A stretch of DNA of 10,220 nt from an uncultured Candidatus Melainabacteria bacterium (lineage in GTDB: Bacteria; Cyanobacteriota; Vampirovibrionia; Gastranaerophilales; Gastranaerophilaceae): NCBI GenBank assembly GCA_934675695.1, contig CAKURN010000033.1, positions 1 to 10,220 of the forward strand, given 5' to 3'. How positions within the stretch are numbered: the stretch's first letter is position 1; the number at the start of each line of letters is the position of its first letter. A model generated the notes under the pieces. It made no database searches. It saw only the letters and a program-made list of their open reading frames with translations, and was not told the origin of the DNA. Below, piece after piece: positions 1 to 5,761 of this stretch. Position numbers and translations under genes: made by a program.

Positions 1-833
1 ACGCAAAACAATGCAAAAAATACGGTGCGACTCGTTTTCGCTACTGTGATACTCTAGGCTATGATGACCCAAAAACAGCTTACGACAGGATTTATACCAT
101 TGCAAAAGAAACAGGAATGGAAATTGAATTGCATTTTCATAACGACTTAGGCATGGCAACAGCATGTTCTGTAATGGGTGCAAAAGCTGCAATTGACGCT
201 GGAGTTGACGCTTGGATTAATACAGCAATAAACGGCATGGGAGAAAGAGCCGGAAATGCAGATTTAGTTTCTTGCATTTTAGCTGTTACAAAATCTTCAG
301 GTTTTAAAAACAACTACAAAATCGATCCTCAAATAGATTTGTCAAAAGCATGGAAACTTGCAAAATACACTTCTTACGCTTTTGGAGTACCTATTCCAAT
401 AAACCAAGTCGCAGTCGGCGACAATGCTTTTGCTCATGAATCAGGAATTCACGCAGATGGAGCTTTAAAAGACAGAAGAAACTACGAATTGTATGATTTT
501 GAAGAACTAGGCAGAGGTGAGCCGGAAATTATCGAAACAGGCAGAATGATTACTGTTGGCGAATATGGCGGAATTAAAGGTTTTAGAAACGTATTTTCAC
601 AACTGGAACTTGAATTTCACGATGAAGACGAAGCAAGAAACATTCTTGAACTGGCTCGTTACGCAAACGTTCACACCCAAAAACCATTGACTGATAGTGA
701 ACTTAAATTCATTTATTTCTACCCAAATATAGCAGCAAAAATCATGACAGTTGATCCATATTATGCACCAAAAGGAGCGTTGAGAGAAAGAATGGAAAGA
801 CTGGAACATGTTGCTGGTTCAAAAATCATATAA
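1..833 (+). CDS. Homocitrate synthase-like / 2-isopropylmalate synthase family protein (5' end missing)
   Basis: Partial gene: the reading frame is already open at the window start (first full codon at base 3) and 276 residues are visible. The family condenses acetyl-CoA with a 2-oxoacid in a DRE-TIM (HMGL-like) barrel using a divalent metal. Visible signatures are the strand ending CDTLG, the metal-ligand HFHND motif, the NGMGERAGN motif, and AFAHESGIHADGALK, where the catalytic-region histidine lies. After the GEYGGIKGF segment only about 85 residues remain, so there is no LeuA-type C-terminal allosteric dimer domain. This argues against a classical long LeuA and for a homocitrate synthase (NifV-like) or short citramalate/isopropylmalate synthase. 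The ketoacid specificity cannot be read from this fragment. miaB starts 17 nt downstream on the same strand, so co-transcription is likely. Family is sure; exact substrate is not. Confidence 0.85.
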   Translation, partial: AKQCKKYGATRFRYCDTLGYDDPKTAYDRIYTIAKETGMEIELHFHNDLGMATACSVMGAKAAIDAGVDAWINTAINGMGERAGNADLVSCILAVTKSSGFKNNYKIDPQIDLSKAWKLAKYTSYAFGVPIPINQVAVGDNAFAHESGIHADGALKDRRNYELYDFEELGRGEPEIIETGRMITVGEYGGIKGFRNVFSQLELEFHDEDEARNILELARYANVHTQKPLTDSELKFIYFYPNIAAKIMTVDPYYAPKGALRERMERLEHVAGSKII

Positions 834-850
834 TATTTAAGGCAAGCAAA

Positions 851-2164
851 ATGAAAAAACTTTTTATAGACACTCTAGGTTGTCAAATGAACAAATCAGA
901 TACAGAAAGAATAATCGGCATGTTGTCGCATTTCGATTATTCTGTTACAGAAGATGAATCAGAAGCTGATTTGTTTATTGTAAACACTTGTGCAATTCGC
1001 CAATTATCGACAGACAAGGCCTATTCTCGTTTGGGCAATTGGGGAAGAATTAAAAAAGAAAAGAAAAAAGAAGGCAAAACAACAAAAATTGCTATTTCAG
1101 GTTGTGTTGCCCAATTAGAAAAAGAACAGTTATTGAAAAAATTTCCACAAGTAGATTTGGTTTTTGGAACAAGAAACATAAACCAACTTCCTGAATTGTT
1201 AAAAGAAATAGAAGAAAAAAGAATCTGTGCAACTTCTGACAATCCAATAGAAGAAAACGACTACAATATTGCAAGAGTAGAGTCGATTAATGCTTGGCTT
1301 CCTATTATGGAAGGCTGTAACAACTTCTGTTCTTATTGTGTGGTGCCTTATACAAGAGGCAGAGAACGTTCCAGAACAATCGAAGCAATTGTAAAAGAGG
1401 CACGCCAAATCATAAAAGACGGCTTTAAAGAAATCACTCTTTTAGGGCAAAACGTTGATTCTTACGGCAAAAATCTTAATGACGGCACAAATTTTGCAAA
1501 ATTATTAAAAACGTTAGATGAATTAGAAGGCGACTTTAGGATTAGATTTACTTCTTCATATCCAACAGATATTACAGATGAAGTAATCGAAACAGTCAAA
1601 AATTCCAAAAAAATCTGCGAATGTTTCCATATTCCTATGCAATCCGGAAACGACAGAATTTTAAAAGCGATGAATAGACGCTACAACGTAGAAGAATATT
1701 CAAAAATCGTTGAAAAAATCAGAAACAATATAGAAAATGTTGCAATTACATCTGATTTTATTGCAGGTTTTCCATCAGAAACAGAAGAAGAATTTAATGA
1801 CACAATAAAAGCAATAGACGTTTTGCAGCTTGATTATTCAAACACAGCAGCATATTCGCCCCGTCCTTTTACTCCTGCAGGCAAAATGACGGACAAATTT
1901 GTGCCAGATGAAATCAAAAAACAAAGACTTCAAATTCTAAATGACAAAGTAAAACTTGCTTCTCTAAAATCTAACGAAAAATACATTGGAAAAACTCTAG
2001 AAGTATTAATAGATGGGGTCAAAGACAATGTATTTCAAGGCAGAACCAGAAACAACAAAGTCGTTCATATTCAAGATGACAAAAATTACAAAATCGGTCA
2101 ATTTGTTAATGTAAAAATCGATAGAGTTTCTACTTGGTGCTGTTTTGGAAAAAGTGTAGAATAG
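851..2164 (+). CDS. miaB: tRNA-2-methylthio-N6-(dimethylallyl)adenosine synthase MiaB
   Basis: Radical-SAM methylthiotransferase that converts i6A37 to ms2i6A37 in tRNAs reading UNN codons; cytoplasmic. The 437-residue length is normal for the family. The N-terminal MTTase domain carries the three auxiliary 4Fe-4S cysteines in the expected contexts: C11 (TLGCQMN), C47 (NTCAIR) and C85 (SGCVAQ). The radical-SAM cluster motif CX3CX2C is C156, C160, C163 (EGCNNFCSYCVVP), followed by YTRGRERSR. A TRAM RNA-binding domain occupies about residues 377-437 (starting KYIGKTLEV, with the GRTRNNK segment). The CAIR signature and overall length favour MiaB over MtaB or RimO. A modest Shine-Dalgarno AAGG lies at 839-842, 8 nt before ATG. 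It sits 17 nt behind the homocitrate synthase-like gene and converges, 16 nt apart, with a small minus-strand gene. Confidence 0.96.
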   Translation: MKKLFIDTLGCQMNKSDTERIIGMLSHFDYSVTEDESEADLFIVNTCAIRQLSTDKAYSRLGNWGRIKKEKKKEGKTTKIAISGCVAQLEKEQLLKKFPQVDLVFGTRNINQLPELLKEIEEKRICATSDNPIEENDYNIARVESINAWLPIMEGCNNFCSYCVVPYTRGRERSRTIEAIVKEARQIIKDGFKEITLLGQNVDSYGKNLNDGTNFAKLLKTLDELEGDFRIRFTSSYPTDITDEVIETVKNSKKICECFHIPMQSGNDRILKAMNRRYNVEEYSKIVEKIRNNIENVAITSDFIAGFPSETEEEFNDTIKAIDVLQLDYSNTAAYSPRPFTPAGKMTDKFVPDEIKKQRLQILNDKVKLASLKSNEKYIGKTLEVLIDGVKDNVFQGRTRNNKVVHIQDDKNYKIGQFVNVKIDRVSTWCCFGKSVE

Positions 2165-2180
2165 CGAAATTATTTTAAAA

Positions 2181-2453
2181 TTATCTCAAGTTTTCAAGCA
2201 CTCTTGTTGAAGAACTAAAGTTCAAAGAATTGTAATTGTCCATATATAGTCTTTCACCCAGAAACAAAAGGTCATTTTGATTTATTAATTTTTTGGTTGG
2301 AGTAGGGGCTTTTGGACAATTTTTTGAATTTTCTTGCCTGTTGCAATCAAAAATATATGAAGTATCTTTTGTGTCCACTTCAACAGTTCTTTTTGCATAA
2401 ACAACAGTTGATAAAATAACAAACAAAAATAGAAATTTAATTATATTTTTCAT
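2181..2453 (-). CDS. Small secreted hypothetical protein
   Basis: A 90-residue protein that I do not recognise. From ATG at 2453 it starts MKNIIKFLFLFVILSTVVYA, a textbook signal peptide: basic N-region, about 13 hydrophobic residues, and an A-x-A-like site with cleavage expected after residue 20. The mature part is about 70 residues, hydrophilic, with two cysteines (C37 and C46) that could form a disulfide if exported to an oxidising compartment, and a PKAPTPTKK stretch. There is no lipobox cysteine, so it is not an obvious lipoprotein. An alternative ATG at 2462 adds three residues (MFV). The frame stays open to 2573, but that extension runs through the serC promoter and is unlikely to be translated. 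No strong Shine-Dalgarno is seen. It is convergent with miaB and divergent from serC. Function unknown. Confidence 0.6.
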   Translation of the reverse strand: MKNIIKFLFLFVILSTVVYAKRTVEVDTKDTSYIFDCNRQENSKNCPKAPTPTKKLINQNDLLFLGERLYMDNYNSLNFSSSTRVLENLR

Positions 2454-2493
2454 AACAAACATTTTAATATAAAAAATATAAAAGGTTAAAAAT

Positions 2494-2523
2494 TTGCTAT
2501 TTGCAAAAATTTTAAAGTATAAT
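2494..2523 (+). promoter_or_regulatory. serC promoter (sigma-70 type)
   Basis: A perfect -10 hexamer TATAAT lies at 2518-2523. A weaker -35 TTGCTA at 2494-2499 sits 18 nt upstream. The predicted transcript start is near 2530, giving an 18-nt leader that contains the serC Shine-Dalgarno. This layout supports the serC start at 2548 and makes the more upstream in-frame start at 2494 unlikely, since that codon would lie inside the -35 box. Confidence 0.6.
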
Positions 2524-2535
2524 GACCATATCAAT

Positions 2536-2541
2536 AAGGAG
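2536..2541 (+). promoter_or_regulatory. serC ribosome binding site
   Basis: AAGGAG is followed by a 6-nt spacer to ATG at 2548. It is the strongest Shine-Dalgarno sequence I see in the window and decides the serC start. Confidence 0.8.
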
Positions 2542-2547
2542 AATAAA

Positions 2548-3639
2548 ATGGAAAAATACGGACGTAAATACAATTTTTCAGCAGGTCCTGCAGTTTTGCC
2601 GGTCGAAGTTTTAGAAACAGCAAGAGATGAAATGCTTAACTATCAAAATTCAGGCATGAGTGTTATGGAAATGTCACACCGTTCAAAAACTTATGACAAC
2701 ATAATAAAAACAGCTGAAAAAGACTTGAGAGAATTGTTAAATATTCCTGATAATTATAAAGTTTTGTTTTTGCAAGGCGGAGCCCATCTTCAATTTTCTA
2801 TGGTGCCGATTAATTTATTAAAAAATGGCACAGCAGACTACATTGTAACAGGTCAATGGGCAAAAAAAGCTTATATAGAAGCTCAAAAATACGGAAAAAT
2901 CAATAAAATCGCAACTTCAGAAGACAAAAACTTCTCATATATTCCTGATTGCAGTGATTTAAATATTTCTTCTGACGCTGATTATGTTTACATCTGTGAA
3001 AACAACACAATATACGGCACAAAATTCCAAACTTTACCAAACACTAAAGGCAAGGTTTTGGTTTCTGATATGTCATCTTGTTTCTTATCTGAACCTGTTG
3101 ATGTTACAAAATACGGTTTGATATATGCAGGCGTTCAAAAAAACGTTGGCCCCGCAGGTGTTCAAATAGTAATAATTAGAGAAGATTTAATTAGAGAAGA
3201 TTTGCCTGGTTGGTGTCCTACAATGCTAAAATACAAGACCCATGCAGATAATGATAGTTTGTATAACACACCACCGGCATACGGAATTTATATTTGCGGT
3301 CTTGTCTTTAAATGGCTAAAGAAAAATGGCGGACTAGCCAAAATGAAAGAACTAAACGAACAAAAAGCAAAAATTCTTTATGATTTTCTTGACAATTCAA
3401 AATTGTTCAAAGGAACAGTAGAAAAAAATTCTCGCTCGTTAATGAATGTGCCTTTTGTTACAGGAAATGACGAATTAGACAAAAAATTCATAGAAGAAGC
3501 AAAAGAAAATGGTTTACTGCAACTAAAAGGTCATAGAACCGTTGGCGGAATGAGAGCTTCTATCTACAATGCAATGCCTATTGAAGGTGTTAAAAAATTG
3601 GTAGAATTTATGGAAAAATTTGAAAAAGAAAATATATAA
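2548..3639 (+). CDS. serC: Phosphoserine aminotransferase
   Basis: PLP-dependent class-V aminotransferase that converts 3-phosphohydroxypyruvate and glutamate to O-phosphoserine and 2-oxoglutarate in serine biosynthesis; in organisms with the DXP-dependent pathway it also acts in PLP synthesis. It is 363 residues long from the ATG chosen by the AAGGAG site, close to the family norm of about 360. It opens with the family hallmark KYNFSAGPAVLPVEV. The phosphate/PLP-binding GGAHLQF lies at residues 77-83, MSHRS at about 42-46, and the Schiff-base lysine is K198 in GVQKNVGPAG, the same position as in E. coli SerC. The C-terminal GHRTVGGMRASIYNAMP signature is intact. It has its own promoter and terminator and appears monocistronic. 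Confidence 0.97.
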   Translation: MEKYGRKYNFSAGPAVLPVEVLETARDEMLNYQNSGMSVMEMSHRSKTYDNIIKTAEKDLRELLNIPDNYKVLFLQGGAHLQFSMVPINLLKNGTADYIVTGQWAKKAYIEAQKYGKINKIATSEDKNFSYIPDCSDLNISSDADYVYICENNTIYGTKFQTLPNTKGKVLVSDMSSCFLSEPVDVTKYGLIYAGVQKNVGPAGVQIVIIREDLIREDLPGWCPTMLKYKTHADNDSLYNTPPAYGIYICGLVFKWLKKNGGLAKMKELNEQKAKILYDFLDNSKLFKGTVEKNSRSLMNVPFVTGNDELDKKFIEEAKENGLLQLKGHRTVGGMRASIYNAMPIEGVKKLVEFMEKFEKENI

Positions 3640-3643
3640 TTTT

Positions 3644-3667
3644 ACGGGTGAATTTTCACCCGTTTTT
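3644..3667 (+). terminator. Rho-independent terminator of serC
   Basis: A perfect 8-bp stem (ACGGGTGA at 3644-3651 and TCACCCGT at 3656-3663) closes a 4-nt loop and runs into a T tract at 3663-3667. It starts 5 nt after the serC stop codon. The G+C-rich stem stands out in this AT-rich sequence. Confidence 0.88.
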
Positions 3668-3683
3668 AAACTTTTTGTTTTTA

Positions 3684-3692
3684 TGCTACTAT
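3684..3692 (+). promoter_or_regulatory. Possible extended -10 promoter for the GT2-type gene
   Basis: TGC followed directly by TACTAT forms an extended -10 element just past the serC terminator, predicting a transcript start near 3699. No convincing -35 lies 17 nt upstream. Downstream, GAGGAAG (3701-3707) is too far from ATG at 3726 (about 18 nt) to be a normal Shine-Dalgarno. Confidence 0.35.
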
Positions 3693-3851
3693 AAGCTAAA
3701 GAGGAAGATTTAAAAGATTAGTTTTATGCCAAAAATTTCAATTATAGTACCTGTTTACAATGTAGAAAAATATCTGTCTGAATGCCTTGATTCTTTGATT
3801 AATCAGACTTTTAAAGATATTGAAATTATTTGCATAAACGATGGTTCTCCT

Positions 3852-3866
3852 GACAAAAAAACAAAG
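3852..3866 (+). other. Deletion and frame-change junction in the glycosyltransferase gene
   Basis: Here the sequence passes from the GT2 block INDGSPD to the block NKGLSGARN. It holds seven consecutive A residues (3855-3861). The upstream frame reads GAC AAA AAA ACA; the downstream frame reads AAA AAC AAA GGC. A one-base backward shift joins the frames but leaves the gap of about 20-25 residues, so the lesion is best read as a slippage or short-repeat deletion scar. Confidence 0.65.
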
Positions 3867-4006
3867 GCTTATCAGGTGCCAGAAACTCAGGAATAAAAGC
3901 CGCAACAGGCGATTATATAGGTTTTGTCGATTCAGATGATTGGGTTGATTTAGATTTTTTTGAAAAATTATACAATGCAATTATAGAAGAAAACGCTTCT
4001 ATTGCT

Positions 4007-5446
4007 TTGGCTTCTATAATTAGAAAAAGAAAATACGTCCAAAAATATAGAGTTTATTACAAAAACAAAACTATAGTAACAAACCTGAAAGACAAATTAG
4101 ATTTATGCAACATTCCAAAATGCTGCTATGTTTGGAACAAATTGTATAAAAAAGAACTTCTTGAAAACAATTTGTTTATTGAAAACAGATATTTTGAAGA
4201 CATTTTGTGGCTACCTGAAACAATCAAAAAAGCAAACAAAATCGTGAGTGTTTCAGATACAAACTATTATTATAGAGTCAACAACAACTCTATCGTCAAA
4301 AAAACTCCAACACCAAAAAAACAATTCGATTCTTATTTCGCAAAAAAACGCTTAATGAAATTTTACAAAGAAAACAATCTAATATTAGACGAAAAGCACC
4401 AAAATATCACAAAAAAAATAAAATACTTTTTGAATATTCCGATTTACAAAATTAAAGAAAAAAACAACAAAGAAAATATATATTTGTTGGGTTTTCTTAA
4501 AATTCCAAAATTTTTAGAAAACATTTTTGAAACACTAAACACATTTATTAAAAAAATATTTTCTATTTCAACTATAGATTGCCATTTAATGATTTATATT
4601 TTTGGCATACAAATAAGAAAAAAACTAAAAACAAAACCAAAAATCGTTGAATTAAAAGACTATGGAATTACAAAAGAAAAAAGAACACCAAAAATAATTG
4701 CAAGTTTAACAACTTTTCCGGATAGAATAAATACCGTTTCAAAAACTATAAAAACTATCCTTAATCAAACTCTAAAAGCTGACGAGGTTATTTTGTGGTT
4801 AGCAAATGAACAATTTCCAAATAGAGAAAATGATTTGCCTCGTGATTTGATTGATTTAAAAAACTTCGGACTTACAATAAAATTTTGTCACGATATAAAA
4901 TCTTATAAAAAACTGATCCCGACTTTAAAAGAACATAAAAACGACATTATTATTACATTTGACGATGATATCTATTATGACAATGACATAATAGAAACTT
5001 TATACAATTCATATCTTATAAACCCTGATTGTATCCACACAAACAGAGGTCATAGAGTTTTTGTAAAAAATAACACAATTATGTTAAAACCAAATTCTGA
5101 TATTTATTGGAAAAACTATTCAACTCCAACGTTTAAAAACACAATAATAGGCTGCGGAGGGGTATTGTATCCGCCAAATTGTTTTGACGATAGAGTATTA
5201 GATGAAGAAAAATTCCAAAATATTATTCCAACCCAAGATGATGTCTGGTTTTGGGCAATGGCAGTATTAAACAAAAGAAAAATAAAAATCGTAAAATCTT
5301 ATTCTTTTGAACTTCAAACTGTAGAAAATAGCCAAAACATAAGTTTGTGTAAAATAAACAACAAAAAAACAAACGGAAAAAACAGTTTCAAAACAATTGA
5401 AAACGAATTTAAAGAACTTGTTTCTATAATAAAAGAAGAAAAATAG
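4007..5446 (+). CDS. 3' part of the glycosyltransferase: GT2 tail plus second glycosyltransferase domain
   Basis: This is the long open part of the gene above. The codon at 4007 is TTG and sits inside a conserved region, so it is not a credible start; the frame is open from 3854. Numbered from 4007, residues 1-100 are the GT2 C-terminal part (WNKLYKKELL, YFEDILWLP, NYYYRVNNNSIV). Residues about 100-200 are a lysine-rich linker ending in IFGIQIRKK, a short segment often seen near the ends of LPS or capsule glycosyltransferases. Residues about 228-440 are a second glycosyltransferase-like domain opening KIIASLTTFPDRINTV, with ILWLANEQFPNRENDLP, a DDDI metal-binding-type motif (D319-D321) and TQDDVWFW (409-416). 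If translated alone it could yield an active second domain. Substrate unknown; probably surface polysaccharide or LPS sugar addition at the cytoplasmic membrane face. Confidence 0.7.
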   Translation: MASIIRKRKYVQKYRVYYKNKTIVTNLKDKLDLCNIPKCCYVWNKLYKKELLENNLFIENRYFEDILWLPETIKKANKIVSVSDTNYYYRVNNNSIVKKTPTPKKQFDSYFAKKRLMKFYKENNLILDEKHQNITKKIKYFLNIPIYKIKEKNNKENIYLLGFLKIPKFLENIFETLNTFIKKIFSISTIDCHLMIYIFGIQIRKKLKTKPKIVELKDYGITKEKRTPKIIASLTTFPDRINTVSKTIKTILNQTLKADEVILWLANEQFPNRENDLPRDLIDLKNFGLTIKFCHDIKSYKKLIPTLKEHKNDIIITFDDDIYYDNDIIETLYNSYLINPDCIHTNRGHRVFVKNNTIMLKPNSDIYWKNYSTPTFKNTIIGCGGVLYPPNCFDDRVLDEEKFQNIIPTQDDVWFWAMAVLNKRKIKIVKSYSFELQTVENSQNISLCKINNKKTNGKNSFKTIENEFKELVSIIKEEK

Positions 5447-5461
5447 CAATTTTTATAAAAT

Positions 5462-5761
5462 TTATAAATCTACAAATTTGTAAACTGTCCAATCTCCGAG
5501 TTTTGTTTTGTTTTCAAAAACGAGTTTTTCATTTGCCCAGTTTAAGGCTTCGTTTCTATTTAACGAAGCAATCAAAAACAAAAACGGTGTCTTTTTGTAA
5601 CGACTATCATCTTTTGCAATTGTTTCCAACCCATAAGAATTAAACAAACTCACGCTTTCCAAATCTACAACAAACAAATTTTCGCCTTTTTCCATGTGAA
5701 TTTGGTTATCGAGGTATGAAAACACGCATTTTTTAGCTTCTTGTTGATTTAAAAAAAAACT
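5462..5761 (-). CDS. Frame-shifted C-terminal segment of the GT39-type glycosyltransferase
   Basis: This minus-strand frame is open from about 5761 to the stop at 5462-5464. The first possible start is a GTG at 5725, which would give 87 residues, but there is no ribosome site and the preceding in-frame codons (reading LNQQEAKKC) continue naturally from the end of the upstream glycosyltransferase. I read it as the last roughly 96 residues of that enzyme, separated by a one-base frame change in the T9 tract. The segment is soluble and includes ENLFVVDLESVSLF, TPFLFLIAS and a C-terminal TVYKFVDL, consistent with the end of an extracytoplasmic C-terminal domain. It ends 15 nt from the convergent glycosyltransferase stop at 5446. 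Confidence 0.7.
   Translation of the reverse strand, partial: SFFLNQQEAKKCVFSYLDNQIHMEKGENLFVVDLESVSLFNSYGLETIAKDDSRYKKTPFLFLIASLNRNEALNWANEKLVFENKTKLGDWTVYKFVDL

Larger units (their letters stand above)
3726..5446 (+). pseudogene. Two-domain glycosyltransferase (GT2 type), N-terminal domain disrupted
   Basis: The two frames together describe one gene. From ATG at 3726 the protein begins MPKISIIVPVYNVEKYL, the classic GT2 (GT-A fold) start, and reads through ICINDGSPDKK. It then leaves frame near the A7 run at 3855-3861 and stops at 3894-3896. The continuation lies in another frame, open from 3854 to the stop at 5446, and resumes with NKGLSGARNSGIKAATG and FVDSDDW, the next conserved GT2 blocks. 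Besides the frame change, about 20-25 residues normally lying between the INDGSPD and NKGLSGARN blocks are absent. This points to an internal deletion of some 60-75 nt that is not a multiple of three, not a single-base error. The intact protein would have been near 595 residues. The rest (GT2 tail, linker, second glycosyltransferase domain) is intact and not visibly decayed, so the lesion is recent, phase-variable, or an assembly error. Confidence 0.75.

Noticed and set aside
2494..2547. Upstream TTG start giving SerC an 18-residue N-terminal extension.
   Set aside because: The codon lies inside the predicted -35 box, while ATG at 2548 has AAGGAG at ideal spacing and matches the usual SerC N-terminus.
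2454..2573. A 40-residue N-terminal extension of the small secreted protein.
   Set aside because: It runs through the serC promoter and ribosome site, and would bury a clean signal peptide that starts at 2453.
3855..3862. A-AAA-AAC heptamer suggesting programmed -1 ribosomal frameshifting in the GT2-type gene.
   Set aside because: The heptamer at 3856-3862 is in phase with the downstream frame, not the incoming frame, so it is not positioned as a normal X-XXY-YYZ signal. A shift would also still leave about 20-25 conserved GT2 residues missing. A deletion explains the data better.
5447..5461. Bidirectional terminator between the two convergent glycosyltransferase genes.
   Set aside because: Only a few A/T-only bases with no G+C stem are present; a hairpin here would be too weak to call.
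5462..5725. An independent 87-residue gene with a GTG start.
   Set aside because: The GTG has no ribosome site and the in-frame codons before it continue smoothly from the C-terminus of the upstream glycosyltransferase; it is better read as that enzyme's tail.
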